Positions 16,923 to 25,903 of a DNA stretch of 64,000 bases are shown one piece after another. The position numbers and the translations under genes were made by a program. This stretch comes from Hoylesella loescheii DSM 19665 = JCM 12249 = ATCC 15930 (lineage in GTDB: Bacteria; Bacteroidota; Bacteroidia; Bacteroidales; Bacteroidaceae): contig NZ_KB899219.1 of NCBI RefSeq assembly GCF_000378085.1, positions 1-64,000 on the forward strand, given 5' to 3'. Within the stretch, counting starts at the first letter, position 1. Every line of letters starts with the position of its first letter. The notes beneath the pieces are model-generated. The model did no database searches. It was not told the origin of the DNA and saw only the letters and a list, made by a program, of their open reading frames with translations.

Positions 16923-17984
16923 TCATTTAATAGGATTTCCCTTGTCGTCTTTTCGAGAGAGCGATGCCACTTGCACCTTAAAGTCGGATTTGGTGTTGTC
17001 GTCGTCAACGAATTTCCTCCCGTCCCAACGTCGGGTTAGGGCCAATCCCGAGTAAGTGGGATAGTCGCTGTTTTTGATGCTAACGAAAGGTACGTCGGTC
17101 ACGGCATTGTATCCTTTGTCCAGTTTGCTGGGTCGCATTTGGAACTGGCTCTTAGGGCAAATCGTGATACAATCTACAACGTATTCGAAAGGAATTTCTA
17201 TTACCTCGAAATCGGCGAAGGCACTACTGGTGATGGTGATGTAGTGCAGGTATCCTCGCTTGTCTTTGGTATCTTTGTAGTTTTTCGCAAAGTCTTCGGG
17301 CGTCCACGGCAACCTCACCAATGCCAATCCTCCGTGTTCGGATATTTCTTGCATCTCGTACGAAGGTATGGTGTTGCCACTCTTGTCTTTATGAGTCATG
17401 ATAGCCTGTAAGTCGGGTACGTTGGGGTTGTTCTTTCCCGAGTGATCGTAGTTGGCGTTTGTCCATTCGAAGTTGGCTTTGCGTAGGTCTAAAAAAGCGT
17501 CTAAGCCCTTGTACAAGGAGAGGTCTTCACCTTCGAGTTCTTTCTCGAACACCGCCTTATGGTCTGTGGCGTATTTCGCCACGATTATCGATTGTTTGGG
17601 CTGTACGGGCAGGTCGTGTCCACTGCCAGGGAAGTACGAGATGGCATTCACGCCGTAGTATCGGTTTACGAAATCGTCTTTCGGGGCGAAGGTGATTACC
17701 TTCGTGGGGTCGATGGCATGGGCGCAAAGGGCCATGTTGTCAAGGTATTGCACCTGGTCTGTGGGGTTATATATCTCGATGTATTGGTCGTCGTTGTAGT
17801 TGTTGTTGATGTTCTTGAATCCCCATTTGCTCACGTCGCGTACCCAATAGTGCCCAATGTAGAATACCTCCTTGATGATAAGGTGGTCTACCTTGCTTTT
17901 TGCGTTGGATTGCTTGGTGGGCAATTCGTTTCGTACGCAGCCCGTGAGTAGGGCCAGCAAAACGAGTGTTGCAAGTTGTTTCAT
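16923..17984 (-). CDS. DUF4876-like lipoprotein, last gene of a TonB-receptor operon
   Basis: Predicted surface lipoprotein of about 353 residues. The ATG at 17984 is chosen because it gives the lipoprotein signal MKQLATLVLLALLTGC; an upstream in-frame ATG at 18074 would overlap the previous gene. The body resembles the DUF4876 family and looks like a beta-rich extracellular domain. It contains DDQYIEIYNPTDQVQYLDNMA, which recalls lamin-tail (LTD) domains, followed by an AISYFPGSGHDLPVQPKQSI segment. It lies 58 bases after the previous lipoprotein gene. Ligand and role are unknown; the operon context suggests capture of a nutrient or metal complex for the TonB receptor. Confidence 0.7.
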   Translation of the reverse strand: MKQLATLVLLALLTGCVRNELPTKQSNAKSKVDHLIIKEVFYIGHYWVRDVSKWGFKNINNNYNDDQYIEIYNPTDQVQYLDNMALCAHAIDPTKVITFAPKDDFVNRYYGVNAISYFPGSGHDLPVQPKQSIIVAKYATDHKAVFEKELEGEDLSLYKGLDAFLDLRKANFEWTNANYDHSGKNNPNVPDLQAIMTHKDKSGNTIPSYEMQEISEHGGLALVRLPWTPEDFAKNYKDTKDKRGYLHYITITSSAFADFEVIEIPFEYVVDCITICPKSQFQMRPSKLDKGYNAVTDVPFVSIKNSDYPTYSGLALTRRWDGRKFVDDDNTKSDFKVQVASLSRKDDKGNPIK

Positions 17985-18042
17985 GTCGTGTTGTCTTTTA
18001 AAGTTGTGTTGATGTTCGGCGTTGGCTGCTTGTATGCTTGAT

Positions 18043-19512
18043 TTAGAGGAACCAGTTGCCAAATCCGGAACCACCTCCCACGCCGTGGGTTTGCAGGTTT
18101 TGCGATGCTTCCAGTGCCTCGGCGGGCGACAGTCCTATTTCCAATCCCAGGTAATAATAAAAGGGATCGTTGGGGTCGATGGCCGTTGGGTCGGTGTCGA
18201 AGCTACTGCAATAAACCTTGATGGGGATGTTGAAACGTATCACCTCTTGCCACTGCGAGTCGGCACCATATTCCTTAGGCTCGTCGGGATTGAACCAGTC
18301 GGCGCAGATAAGCTTGCTGATGAACTCGTAAGTGGAATGTCGCTTGAGATATTCGTCGCGTGGTATGAGTGCTTTCTTCCCCTTTGGGCATTTCATAACC
18401 CTTACCGAGAGGTAGAACTTGGGTAGTAGATAGGATGGACGAGTGTATTTGCCGGCCTCTCCTGTGGCGGGGTCGGTACGTTTGGTTATCTCGAACGGCC
18501 ATTCGCTGTGCAACTTGTCGTTCTCGTCGGCATCAAGGTCGAAGTTGAAATGACCTTTAAGTCCCAGGCGGTCTTGGTCGTATGGGGCCACAGCCCAGTC
18601 GGCATCTTTGCGTGTAAGTGGTGGTAGCAGCCTTTGGTTGAACAGTTCGCGCGCACCGTCGCCCATTGCATCGTGTATCCAAGTGTCGCGATAGGTGTAT
18701 TCGAAGATTTTGGGTGTCGCGTCGGCACGTTGCTTCCACGTGGTTTTGTCGGCGAAGAAAGGCGACGGAACGGGCGTGCTGTCTACCGTTCCGCCTTTTT
18801 TCCATTCGCCGAACTTGTTTTTGTTGGGATGCCAAGTGCCTCGGCAGTCGGTCACTTCGTAGGGGTTTCCTTTGTCGTCTACATCGCTTACGGTGAAGAA
18901 AATCTGGTATTCGTCCGAGTGGTTCAGTATGTCGTCGTTCATGAGTTTGCCTTCCTTGTCGAAGAAATAGAGGCACAACCCCCAACGTTTTAGTTTTCCG
19001 CCGATGATGCGAATGTAGTCGGGACCTTGTTTTCCCGCATATTGTTCGAGGTAGGTAACGGTGCTTTGACGTTGCACTTGTACGCTAGGCCATTTGTCGG
19101 TGCCGTTGTGTATGATGGCAAACTGCTCTTGTCGCCACGGTGCGTTGTGGTAAACGAAGTTGCCGTGCATCATTCCATCGCCGTGCGAGTGCCCTTCTTT
19201 GAACATGGCCAGGCACGTAGCCCAGTTGGCGAATGCCCCATTGGGGTCGGGATTAGCCATAGGTTGGGTGGTACGTATCTTCTTTAGGCTGTCTACATAC
19301 TTGTCGGCTCCGCTGTGCGGTATCGGTTTCGCCTCCAACGGATTGTCGTTGTAGTTGATGTTTACGTTGCCGAATATGAAATCGTCGCAGGAGGTGAAGA
19401 CGAGCGTTGTGGCAACTGCGAGTATTGTGACGATGGTTCGCGCGCGCCATGCGGCACTGTTTCTTTGCGAACTTGCCTTATTGGCGTTGCTTGGTTGGTT
19501 TGTTTTATCCAT
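18043..19512 (-). CDS. Lipoprotein of unknown function with a His-rich segment
   Basis: About 489 residues from the ATG at 19512 (an in-frame ATG at 19578 would add 22 residues). The lipoprotein signal ends in TTLVFTSC followed by DDF, an acidic stretch directly after the cysteine as in surface-exported lipoproteins. A striking EGHSHGDGMMHGNFVYHN segment lies in the N-terminal third and could bind a metal. It shares pieces with the next gene of the operon: P(K/E)(I/V)F-Y-YRDT, RLG(L/F)KG and an HxxF/MMH segment, so the two look like distant paralogues. No named family recognised. Third gene of the four-gene minus-strand operon. Confidence 0.7.
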   Translation of the reverse strand: MDKTNQPSNANKASSQRNSAAWRARTIVTILAVATTLVFTSCDDFIFGNVNINYNDNPLEAKPIPHSGADKYVDSLKKIRTTQPMANPDPNGAFANWATCLAMFKEGHSHGDGMMHGNFVYHNAPWRQEQFAIIHNGTDKWPSVQVQRQSTVTYLEQYAGKQGPDYIRIIGGKLKRWGLCLYFFDKEGKLMNDDILNHSDEYQIFFTVSDVDDKGNPYEVTDCRGTWHPNKNKFGEWKKGGTVDSTPVPSPFFADKTTWKQRADATPKIFEYTYRDTWIHDAMGDGARELFNQRLLPPLTRKDADWAVAPYDQDRLGLKGHFNFDLDADENDKLHSEWPFEITKRTDPATGEAGKYTRPSYLLPKFYLSVRVMKCPKGKKALIPRDEYLKRHSTYEFISKLICADWFNPDEPKEYGADSQWQEVIRFNIPIKVYCSSFDTDPTAIDPNDPFYYYLGLEIGLSPAEALEASQNLQTHGVGGGSGFGNWFL

Positions 19513-19581
19513 GTCTTTGTTTCTTTTCTGAATTGCTGGGTGGTACCTATTGGATAGGTCTGTGCGGTGTGTGTGCACCCG

Positions 19582-21036
19582 TTACATCGCCACCACGCTT
19601 TTGCGGTGTTTGTAGAAGAAGGTGGCGGGTTGCGTGAAGAGGAGCCATAGCTGTGCCGCGTCTGCCGAGGGATAGAAGCGTTTGGCATCTTGAACGCATT
19701 TCTCTTGACCGTCTTTCACGTCGGCGATGACGCGCACGGGTAGGGGATAGTCGATGTCGAAGCTGTCCCAGCCCGATTGTATTTGGTTGAAGTCCCACAG
19801 ATAACCATTCTCGCTGTTAGCCGTATTCACGTATTTGGCAGGTTTCTCGGGCTCTCCCACATGCTGCTGACCTTTGTTGAGGATGTTGCAGATTTTCACT
19901 TGGAGTGAGAAACAAATGTGGGCTTGCTTGAATTGCAGCACGCCCTTGAAGCCCAACCTGTCTAGTGGTGCGCCTGCATCTAGGCTTCGTGCCTGCCTGA
20001 GTAACCCCACGGTTTCGCCATAGCGTTGTCTTGGCGCATCGGTGTCGGGGTCGATGAAGTCGTCGTTGTACGAGTCTACGAAGAGTTTTCCCAGTTCTTC
20101 CTCTACGGGGTCGGTGTCCCGATATTCGTAGGTGAACACTTCGGGCGTTATTTTGTTGAGTTCCATCATATCCATCACCCGATATAGGTTATAGGTTTTA
20201 CCGTCGGATGCCGTGTAGGGCTGTGTGGCTTCGGGCTTTCCAGAGCGTTCTATGGCTTTCCAAGCCAACTCGGGGCTGTATGGCACGTTGTTCTTTCCGT
20301 ATTCGAAACCGCTAGGCGCGAAGATGTTTGTGGCTGAGAACTTGGTGGCTGGCACAGGTTGGCCGCCGGTTTGCCTGAAAGTGTAGCGGTCTATGTAAGT
20401 GGCGGGTTCGCCCAGCGAGCGCGGATAGGCCAGTTGCAACCCTTGTTGGTCGGGCGTTTCGGCCTTGTCGGCCTCTTTAGTTTCACCTCCCAGTGTGGTG
20501 TTGCCTATGCCGAAGAAATGTTGGTGCATCATGAGGGTGGAGCTATTCTCGTCGGGTACGCTTACGCCCTCCTTGTCTTTGGTGAAGGGATAGGTGGAAA
20601 ACTGGTGGTTGATGAGCATTCCGTTTTGGTCGTAGTATTTCAGTTCCAGCCCATAATAGATGTCTGGCGATGCCACCACGTCGAAATGGCGGCGTTGCGT
20701 GGTGACTGTCATTTCGCCATTGTCGTCTTTGGCGATGTCTATTTCTTGCGTTATGGGTATCACGGTGGTGTCTGCGGCCACGTGATAGGTGTTGTAAACC
20801 CTAACGGAATCGTCACCATTGGGACCCACGCCGATAAGTCCGCCCTTGTATCCCATTCGCAGGATGGCGTGAACGCTGTATATTTGGTCGTGTCCCTTTA
20901 CGTCGCGTTCGATGGACGAAGGGGGCGCTTGCACGATTTTCTTGAAGAAATCGTCCACTTGTTCGTTGGTGCAGCTTGCCAAAAGGGCCGAAAGGACGAT
21001 GGCCATTGCCGCTGTTTTAAGGTGTATATGTTGCAT
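19582..21036 (-). CDS. Lipoprotein of unknown function, paralogue of its downstream neighbour
   Basis: 484-residue lipoprotein with signal MQHIHLKTAAMAIVLSALLASC and acidic residues soon after the cysteine (TNEQVDD). It contains SVHAILRMGYKGGLIGVG, an NSSTLMMHQHFFGIGN segment reminiscent of the His-rich segment of the next gene, PEVFTYEYRDTDP and RLGFKGVLQFKQAHICFSLQVKI. These last parts align with the downstream protein. It starts 42 bases after the TonB receptor stop and is 69 bases ahead of the next gene. No characterised family recognised. A role as a surface-exposed binding protein for the receptor is an inference from context. Confidence 0.7.
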   Translation of the reverse strand: MQHIHLKTAAMAIVLSALLASCTNEQVDDFFKKIVQAPPSSIERDVKGHDQIYSVHAILRMGYKGGLIGVGPNGDDSVRVYNTYHVAADTTVIPITQEIDIAKDDNGEMTVTTQRRHFDVVASPDIYYGLELKYYDQNGMLINHQFSTYPFTKDKEGVSVPDENSSTLMMHQHFFGIGNTTLGGETKEADKAETPDQQGLQLAYPRSLGEPATYIDRYTFRQTGGQPVPATKFSATNIFAPSGFEYGKNNVPYSPELAWKAIERSGKPEATQPYTASDGKTYNLYRVMDMMELNKITPEVFTYEYRDTDPVEEELGKLFVDSYNDDFIDPDTDAPRQRYGETVGLLRQARSLDAGAPLDRLGFKGVLQFKQAHICFSLQVKICNILNKGQQHVGEPEKPAKYVNTANSENGYLWDFNQIQSGWDSFDIDYPLPVRVIADVKDGQEKCVQDAKRFYPSADAAQLWLLFTQPATFFYKHRKSVVAM

Positions 21037-21078
21037 TATATTGTCGCTTTTGTTGCGTTATATGGAGAACGTTAGGAA

Positions 21079-23511
21079 TTAAAATTTAAAGAGTGTTCTG
21101 ATGGAGAAGTTGGCTCCACGTTCGTGCGCGTAGTACCTAAATCGGTCGGTGTACTCCTTATAAAGGTTATTGAGAATGTTGTCGCCCACGAGCATGAGTT
21201 TCAGCTCACGATGTTGGGGCATGCGCAAGGCCACTTCGGCCGTGCCGTTGAGCAGAAAGTAAGGGTCGGGCGAGTCGCTCACGAGATCCTTGTCGGGGTC
21301 GAACCGTGTTTGTTTGGTTACGTATATGCCCGAGAGCGAAACCGTTCCGCGCCATTTTCCGCTTTTATCTATGGCGCGCGTGTAGGTGGCCGAGAGCCCG
21401 TAGCGGTCTGAGGGCATGAAGGGCAGCCAGTCGTCGCGGGTAATGTTGCGCGCAAACATCCACTCGCCCTTTGCCACGAGCGAGAGACCTTCGATGGGCT
21501 TGGCTGTGGCTTCAATGTCGCCGCCCATGAGCCGCACGTCGTCTTGGTCGTAAATAAACTTGGGATACTTGCCGCTGGGATGATTGTGAAAGCGGTTTTT
21601 GCCCGTTCCGATGTGGTCGTATATGTAGCTGTTGATGCGTTGGTAGAAGAAACTGGGCTCTACGTTGAGCCACGTGTTGCGGTATCGTGCACCCACTACC
21701 GACTTGTAACCTCGCTCGCTGGCCAGGTGCCTGTTGCCTACCACCCAGTACGAGCCTTCTTGCAGGCCGATGGCATAAAGCTCATTGATGTCTGGCGGAC
21801 GCCACGACCATCCGATATTTGCCCTTACGTCCCAGTTGTCGTCTATCTGGTAATGGCCTGCAAGGCTGGCCGTGAAGTTGCTATAAAGCTTAAAGTCGTC
21901 GTAGTAGGTGTAGTTGCTGAGGCTGGTGTAGCCGTTAACCGACATCACGCGGAAGTCGTAACGCATGCCCAGCGCCATTTGCAACCGCCCCCATTCGGCC
22001 TTGTGCAGGAAGTAACCTCCCATCGAAAGGGCGGCGAAGTTGGGCACGAAGGCCGGTTGTTTTGTTCCTGGGTAGTTGTAGTTGGTTTGATAAGTGTTTG
22101 ATAGGCCTGCGTCGGTGGTCATCTTCCACAGCTTCCACTTGGCATGCCAAAGTACGTCTACCTTGTAGGTTTTAAGGATGAGGTCTTGTACGGGTATCCA
22201 ACTCCATTGCGCTTTCTTGCGGTTTTCAAACTCCTGGCGCAGGTTTTCTTGGAACGAGAGGGTGAAATCAATCTGATGGCTTGGGTTAAGTCGCCATTTC
22301 AATTCACCTTTCAGGGTAACATGCTGCGACTGTTGGAAGGGCGGTTTTATCTCGTATGAGAAGGGTTGGATGGTCTGTGGGTCGGGTCGGCCATACTCAA
22401 ATCGTTTCACCAGCTGGTCCAGATCGCTCACTTTACTGGCATAGTAGATGCCGCTACGCTGATAATAAATGCTGGAGAAGAGCGTGGCGGTGATGTGTTT
22501 TCCCTCAAACCCCACCATGCCCGATAGACTGATGGTGTTGTATCCGGTGTTATTCAGACGGTAATCGGCCGTGCGATAGTCGCCGCCTTTCGTGTACATG
22601 CCATGCACACGCGCTCCCCATGGACCATAACCAGCCTCTACGGTTGCGCTTCCGCTTGCACCTCGGGCATTGGTATCGTACCCCATATTCACGTTTCCCT
22701 TGGTTGTCACCCGCTTGTTGCCCCAAGGCAGTGGCGCATCGTTGAGCAATACCACGCCACCCATGGCACCGAAACCATAGCGTATGCATTCTGCACCCTT
22801 CACAACTTCAACCATGCTAGAACCCGTGTAGTCTAATTCTGGGGCGTGATCGGCACCCCAGCTTTGGCTTTCCAGCCTCACACCGTTGTTCATCAGCAAT
22901 ATCCTACTGCTGTGCATGCCTTGAATTACGGGCTTGGCGATGGTGTTTCCGGTGCTGATTGAGCTTACTCCAGGCACCGTTTCAAGTAGTTTGGCCAACG
23001 ATGTGGCTCCACCTTTCTCTAATGCGTCGCTTCCGATGGTGGCTGTTTGTTGCAATTGTGTGGTATGTCGTTTCTGTGCCGTCACCTCCACATTACCAAT
23101 CATCTTGGCATCGTCAACCATTTTCAGCGTCAATGTTTGCTTGGGGTTGGGTGTAAAGGTTTGAGTGAGGCGTTTATAACCCACCGACGAAACCTCTATT
23201 TTAGCCTTTTCTATTTTGGGCTTTAGTTGCAGTCGGCATTGTCCGTTAATGTCGGTTACGACTGGTGCAGTGGCGACGTCGCATCTTACCACGGCTCCTG
23301 CGATGGGTTCGCCCGTACTTTCGCTCTTCACCACCACGGTTTGAGTGGTTTCTTCTGCGTTGATTTGCACCTCTGTACCTGCCTTTGGGCTTCCAAATGC
23401 CCCTTGTGGCATTCCTCCCAAGCATAAGAACAGCGCTAAGTATAGCGTGGCGTGTCTAGCTATGCTTGTGGAGAGGGCTGTACACCTTTTGTTTCTTTCG
23501 TTTATCTTCAT
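21079..23511 (-). CDS. TonB-dependent outer-membrane receptor with carboxypeptidase-like N-domain
   Basis: 810 residues. A signal peptide (to about GAFG) is followed by a carboxypeptidase-D-like domain (about 52-130, VVVKSESTGEPIAGAVVRCD), a plug (about 145-260) with GNVEVTAQKR, IQGMHSSRILLMNNGVR and SWGADHAPELD, and a barrel ending FSIRTLFKF. The plug segment with GVRLESQSWGADHAPE resembles receptors for metals such as zinc or copper (ZnuD-like and relatives), but cargo cannot be assigned. It is not a SusC: the length is shorter and no SusD follows. It heads an operon with three lipoproteins downstream, spaced 42, 69 and 58 bases. Confidence 0.9.
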   Translation of the reverse strand: MKINERNKRCTALSTSIARHATLYLALFLCLGGMPQGAFGSPKAGTEVQINAEETTQTVVVKSESTGEPIAGAVVRCDVATAPVVTDINGQCRLQLKPKIEKAKIEVSSVGYKRLTQTFTPNPKQTLTLKMVDDAKMIGNVEVTAQKRHTTQLQQTATIGSDALEKGGATSLAKLLETVPGVSSISTGNTIAKPVIQGMHSSRILLMNNGVRLESQSWGADHAPELDYTGSSMVEVVKGAECIRYGFGAMGGVVLLNDAPLPWGNKRVTTKGNVNMGYDTNARGASGSATVEAGYGPWGARVHGMYTKGGDYRTADYRLNNTGYNTISLSGMVGFEGKHITATLFSSIYYQRSGIYYASKVSDLDQLVKRFEYGRPDPQTIQPFSYEIKPPFQQSQHVTLKGELKWRLNPSHQIDFTLSFQENLRQEFENRKKAQWSWIPVQDLILKTYKVDVLWHAKWKLWKMTTDAGLSNTYQTNYNYPGTKQPAFVPNFAALSMGGYFLHKAEWGRLQMALGMRYDFRVMSVNGYTSLSNYTYYDDFKLYSNFTASLAGHYQIDDNWDVRANIGWSWRPPDINELYAIGLQEGSYWVVGNRHLASERGYKSVVGARYRNTWLNVEPSFFYQRINSYIYDHIGTGKNRFHNHPSGKYPKFIYDQDDVRLMGGDIEATAKPIEGLSLVAKGEWMFARNITRDDWLPFMPSDRYGLSATYTRAIDKSGKWRGTVSLSGIYVTKQTRFDPDKDLVSDSPDPYFLLNGTAEVALRMPQHRELKLMLVGDNILNNLYKEYTDRFRYYAHERGANFSIRTLFKF

Positions 23512-24133
23512 TTTAGTTTATAAATGTAGGGATTGTTTTAGTTCCCCTGTTAAATGGTATAACCTCATGAAAGGGGTTTCTAGGGCCTATACGATTTCTT
23601 TGAATAGGCGTGTTCTGGCTTGTAAACAGTAGCCTCCGAGCGTGGTTGTGCTATCCTGCAAAAGCGATGGTAAGGTGGAATGTATGTTCCTTTGCCTGGC
23701 TATATTGACTGATGATATTCTTCGCTCGGTTGTTAGGGCGGTCTTAAGCTGTCACTCCAAAATTATCCTAATTGGAGTTTAAGTGTTGCTTATTTTGAAG
23801 TACACCTTAATTATAATTAGGGAGTTTGCACCCCGTGATGTTCGTATATACACTATCGCCTCTTTCCCTGAACCTGCCAAGGAACGAGGGTGGACCGTTG
23901 TCCCTTTCGATCGGCGAAAGGTGCTTGTGTTGATATTTCTTTTGCGTTAACGGCAGTTGAATCGCGTTGTGTTGAAAAATCGTTGCAAAGGTCTTAATAA
24001 ATAACAACTCTCACAATACCGAATATTAGGTAAATATTTTTGGCTTTTAGTCGTGAGATACTAAGGAGAGGGGAGTGATGTGGAGGGAATGTGCGTTGAT
24101 ATTTAGGTGGTTTTCTCCGTTAAAGGAATTGGT
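23512..24133. other. Upstream region of the TonB-receptor operon
   Basis: No gene seen. Two points: a near-palindrome at 23755-23777 (ctccaaaattatcctaattggag), which could be an operator, and a TAATTTTG (-7-like, minus) at 23758-23765 inside it, without a matching -33 box. No riboswitch was recognised. Confidence 0.4.
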
Positions 24134-24723
24134 TTACGCGAGTTTGCGATAAGAGATGTTCGCTTTGTCAACTATCGCGTAGCGCTAGTTGGTGAGACTG
24201 CTATTCGTTTTTTACCTAATCTTGCCCAAGAAAGCATCGTATCTTATCCCGAATTCACGTAACGTTTGATGGTAGTTTGACACTATCTAGGCGGTTTGTT
24301 CCACAGCCTATCACCGTCACCAATTCAACCTTTCGCCCTCCAAACGCCACCTTTCAGTCCTCACCCGATAAGCTCTTGTAGTGAGCTTTTTCAGCTCTCG
24401 CTTTGTTACAGCTAAGTTGGACTCCTGTTCCAGATAAGTTGGACTCCTGTTCCAATTCAACTGGAACAGCATTCCAGATAACATGGAACAGCCGTCCGAA
24501 ATACATTTAATACGGCGATTAATCTAATAATGCATAATCAGGGCTTAGAAAGCGCATTCTCTGAACGATGAAAATGCGAATGACGGAATGGTTAATTGGG
24601 GAGTTTGGGGTAAGAAACCATGTCCTCTGAACAAGATTGGACAGGTAAAGAAATTGCTTTTTCACCAACTAGTGCTACTCGGCAGAAGATATAACGATTG
24701 TGTTTTATCCCGAACTCGTGTAA
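24134..24723 (+). repeat. 590-bp dispersed repeat, copy 1
   Basis: Matches 50810-51403 along its whole length with scattered substitutions. Landmarks in order: ctatcgcgtagcgctagttg, a hairpin gagctttttcagctc, the 22-bp array, taatgcataat...agcgcatt, and tgaacaagattggacaggta. No open frame is conserved between the copies. Confidence 0.9.
24405..24492. repeat. 22-bp palindromic array, 4 units
   Basis: Units at 24405, 24427, 24449 and 24471. The first unit begins GTTACAGCTAAG, the others (G/A)TTCCA with TGGA(A/C) right arms, then a cgtcc tail. It lies inside the 590-bp repeat. Confidence 0.92.
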
Positions 24724-24840
24724 TAATTGCTTAAACAAGGATGTTAAGCACATTATATGGGCACATTAATGTGGGGGTGTGGGATAAAATACCATACGTT
24801 TTGAACAAATGTAAGGTGTAGGCAACGCTCGCATTTTGCC

Positions 24841-25055
24841 CATTACCGCATAACGTTTGGTGTGATTGGACGTGGGTTTGGAGTAAAGCAACACTTGCGT
24901 TTCGCCCATTACCGCATGACGTTTGGCGTGGTTGGACGTGAGTTTGTAGTAAAACAACGCTTGTATTTCGCCCATTACCGCATAGCGTTTGGCGTGATTG
25001 ATGTGAGTTTGGAGTAAAGCAACGCTTGCGTTTCGCTCACTACCGCGTAGCGGTT
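24841..25055 (-). repeat. Array 2: four 66-bp units
   Basis: On the plus strand the cores start at 24841, 24907, 24973 and 25038 (spacings 66, 66, 65). The leader-proximal core (25038) is perfect; the others read cattaccgcatagcg, cattaccgcatgacg and cattaccgcataacg with increasing distance. The array runs on the minus strand away from the leader at 25056-25148. Confidence 0.9.
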
Positions 25056-25148
25056 GGTCCGTTGGTAGGGCAGGGTTGGGAGCGAGAGCGACCTACCCTG
25101 CCTAGGCTGTATATATCATCCTTCAAGGCCGTAGGTCTTGGTCTTTTT
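25056..25148 (-). repeat. Leader element of array 2
   Basis: 93-bp copy in minus orientation, of the same subtype as leader 1a. Box A reads AAGACCTACGGCCTT on the minus strand. Immediately upstream (minus) an open frame runs through box A in the KTKTYGL frame. Confidence 0.9.
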
Positions 25149-25611
25149 ACATTTTAACGCCTTCGTGTTTGGGGATGAAAGTGATAATATCCACATTCCA
25201 CAATGCATTTCATCACTAGATAACGCCTTCTTGCCTGTTGCCTTGCAGAAGTTGTAGAGCACAATGTGCTTCTCCATATAGTCATTGTTTTGCTGTTCTT
25301 TGCCATTTTATCAACTTTAGCTTTTCTAGAAAGGGTCGATGGGAAAGGGTGTATTTGTAAAATATAATTACTTGATTTAACAGATGAGGTCGGCAGTGTT
25401 GCGATTGAAGCATCTAGGGGCGGTGCAAGGTCGATGTTGGGTGTTTGTTGGGTAGTCAAGTTAACTAGGTCTGGCGGTTGGCGAGCTGAGGCTTGGGGCT
25501 GCCAAATCTTATTGGGAGTCGCTGGCGCATTTGCGTTTTCAGCAATGTTACATTTGTAGATGATGGCGCAAATGGCTATATGTCTAGTCCAGCATAGCTG
25601 TTTTGGTGCCT
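25149..25611. other. Intergenic with a possible small-gene relic
   Basis: On the minus strand, a frame with residues DYMEKHIVLYNFCKATGKK and later KCKKTKTYGL runs into the leader, but its apparent start (MAKNSK..., near 25310) is in another frame. This suggests a decayed small gene. Bases 25303-25370 resemble 16482-16550. The open frame at 25154-25675 crosses unrelated pieces and is not supported as a gene. Confidence 0.4.
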
Positions 25612-25800
25612 TTAAGCCTTGGTGTCTACATCGTGCGAAGACTGCTCGTCGGTGTTGGCCATTATCGAGGTGCACACGAATAGTTCGCTGTCCGTTTCCA
25701 TATCCAGTGCGTTGCAGATGGGAGCGGTATAAGGTTGGCGGTCGAAATCCGACTTCATGATGAAGTCTAAGGTTGGTTTTTGAGCGATTTTCTGTTGCAT
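25612..25800 (-). CDS. Small protein (62 aa) of a Prevotella-type short family
   Basis: Short peptide with YTAPICNALDMETDSELFVCTSI in its middle. The pattern 'Y-x-AP ... ME-x-(E/D)S-x-L-x-x-(A/C)S' recurs in many short, poorly understood proteins of Prevotella and other Bacteroidales (family knowledge, not checked here). An ATG at 25758 would give a 48-residue version starting MKSDFDRQPYTAP, which fits that family better. Support for expression comes from a near-perfect promoter at 25872-25903 on the same strand, 72-115 bases ahead. Function unknown. Confidence 0.55.
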   Translation of the reverse strand: MQQKIAQKPTLDFIMKSDFDRQPYTAPICNALDMETDSELFVCTSIMANTDEQSSHDVDTKA

Positions 25801-25871
25801 ATCTTTCTTGGATTTTGAGTTAGGTAATAGGCGCTTTTAGCGCTTTTGCGGGTTCTTAGCTATTTACTTTG

Positions 25872-25903
25872 CAAAAATACGTAAAGTTTCTTAACATCCC
25901 AAA
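25872..25903 (-). promoter_or_regulatory. Promoter of the small gene
   Basis: On the minus strand TTTG (25900-25903), 20 bases, then TATTTTTG (25872-25879): both boxes and the spacing match the Bacteroidetes consensus. Confidence 0.65.

Noticed and set aside
20359..21075. 238-residue frame antisense to a lipoprotein gene
   Set aside because: Lies opposite a well-supported lipoprotein with signal and operon context; no family match.
23512..23800. Cobalamin or other riboswitch before the TonB receptor
   Set aside because: Conserved riboswitch boxes were looked for by eye and not found; a structural search would be needed to exclude one.
24841..25148. CRISPR array with leader
   Set aside because: Units are conserved along their whole length with no unique spacers, the repeat cores drift, and there are no cas genes in the window.
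25154..25675. 173-residue minus-strand open frame
   Set aside because: It crosses the end of the small gene and repeat-linked sequence, has no domain, and its parts look like separate relics in different frames.
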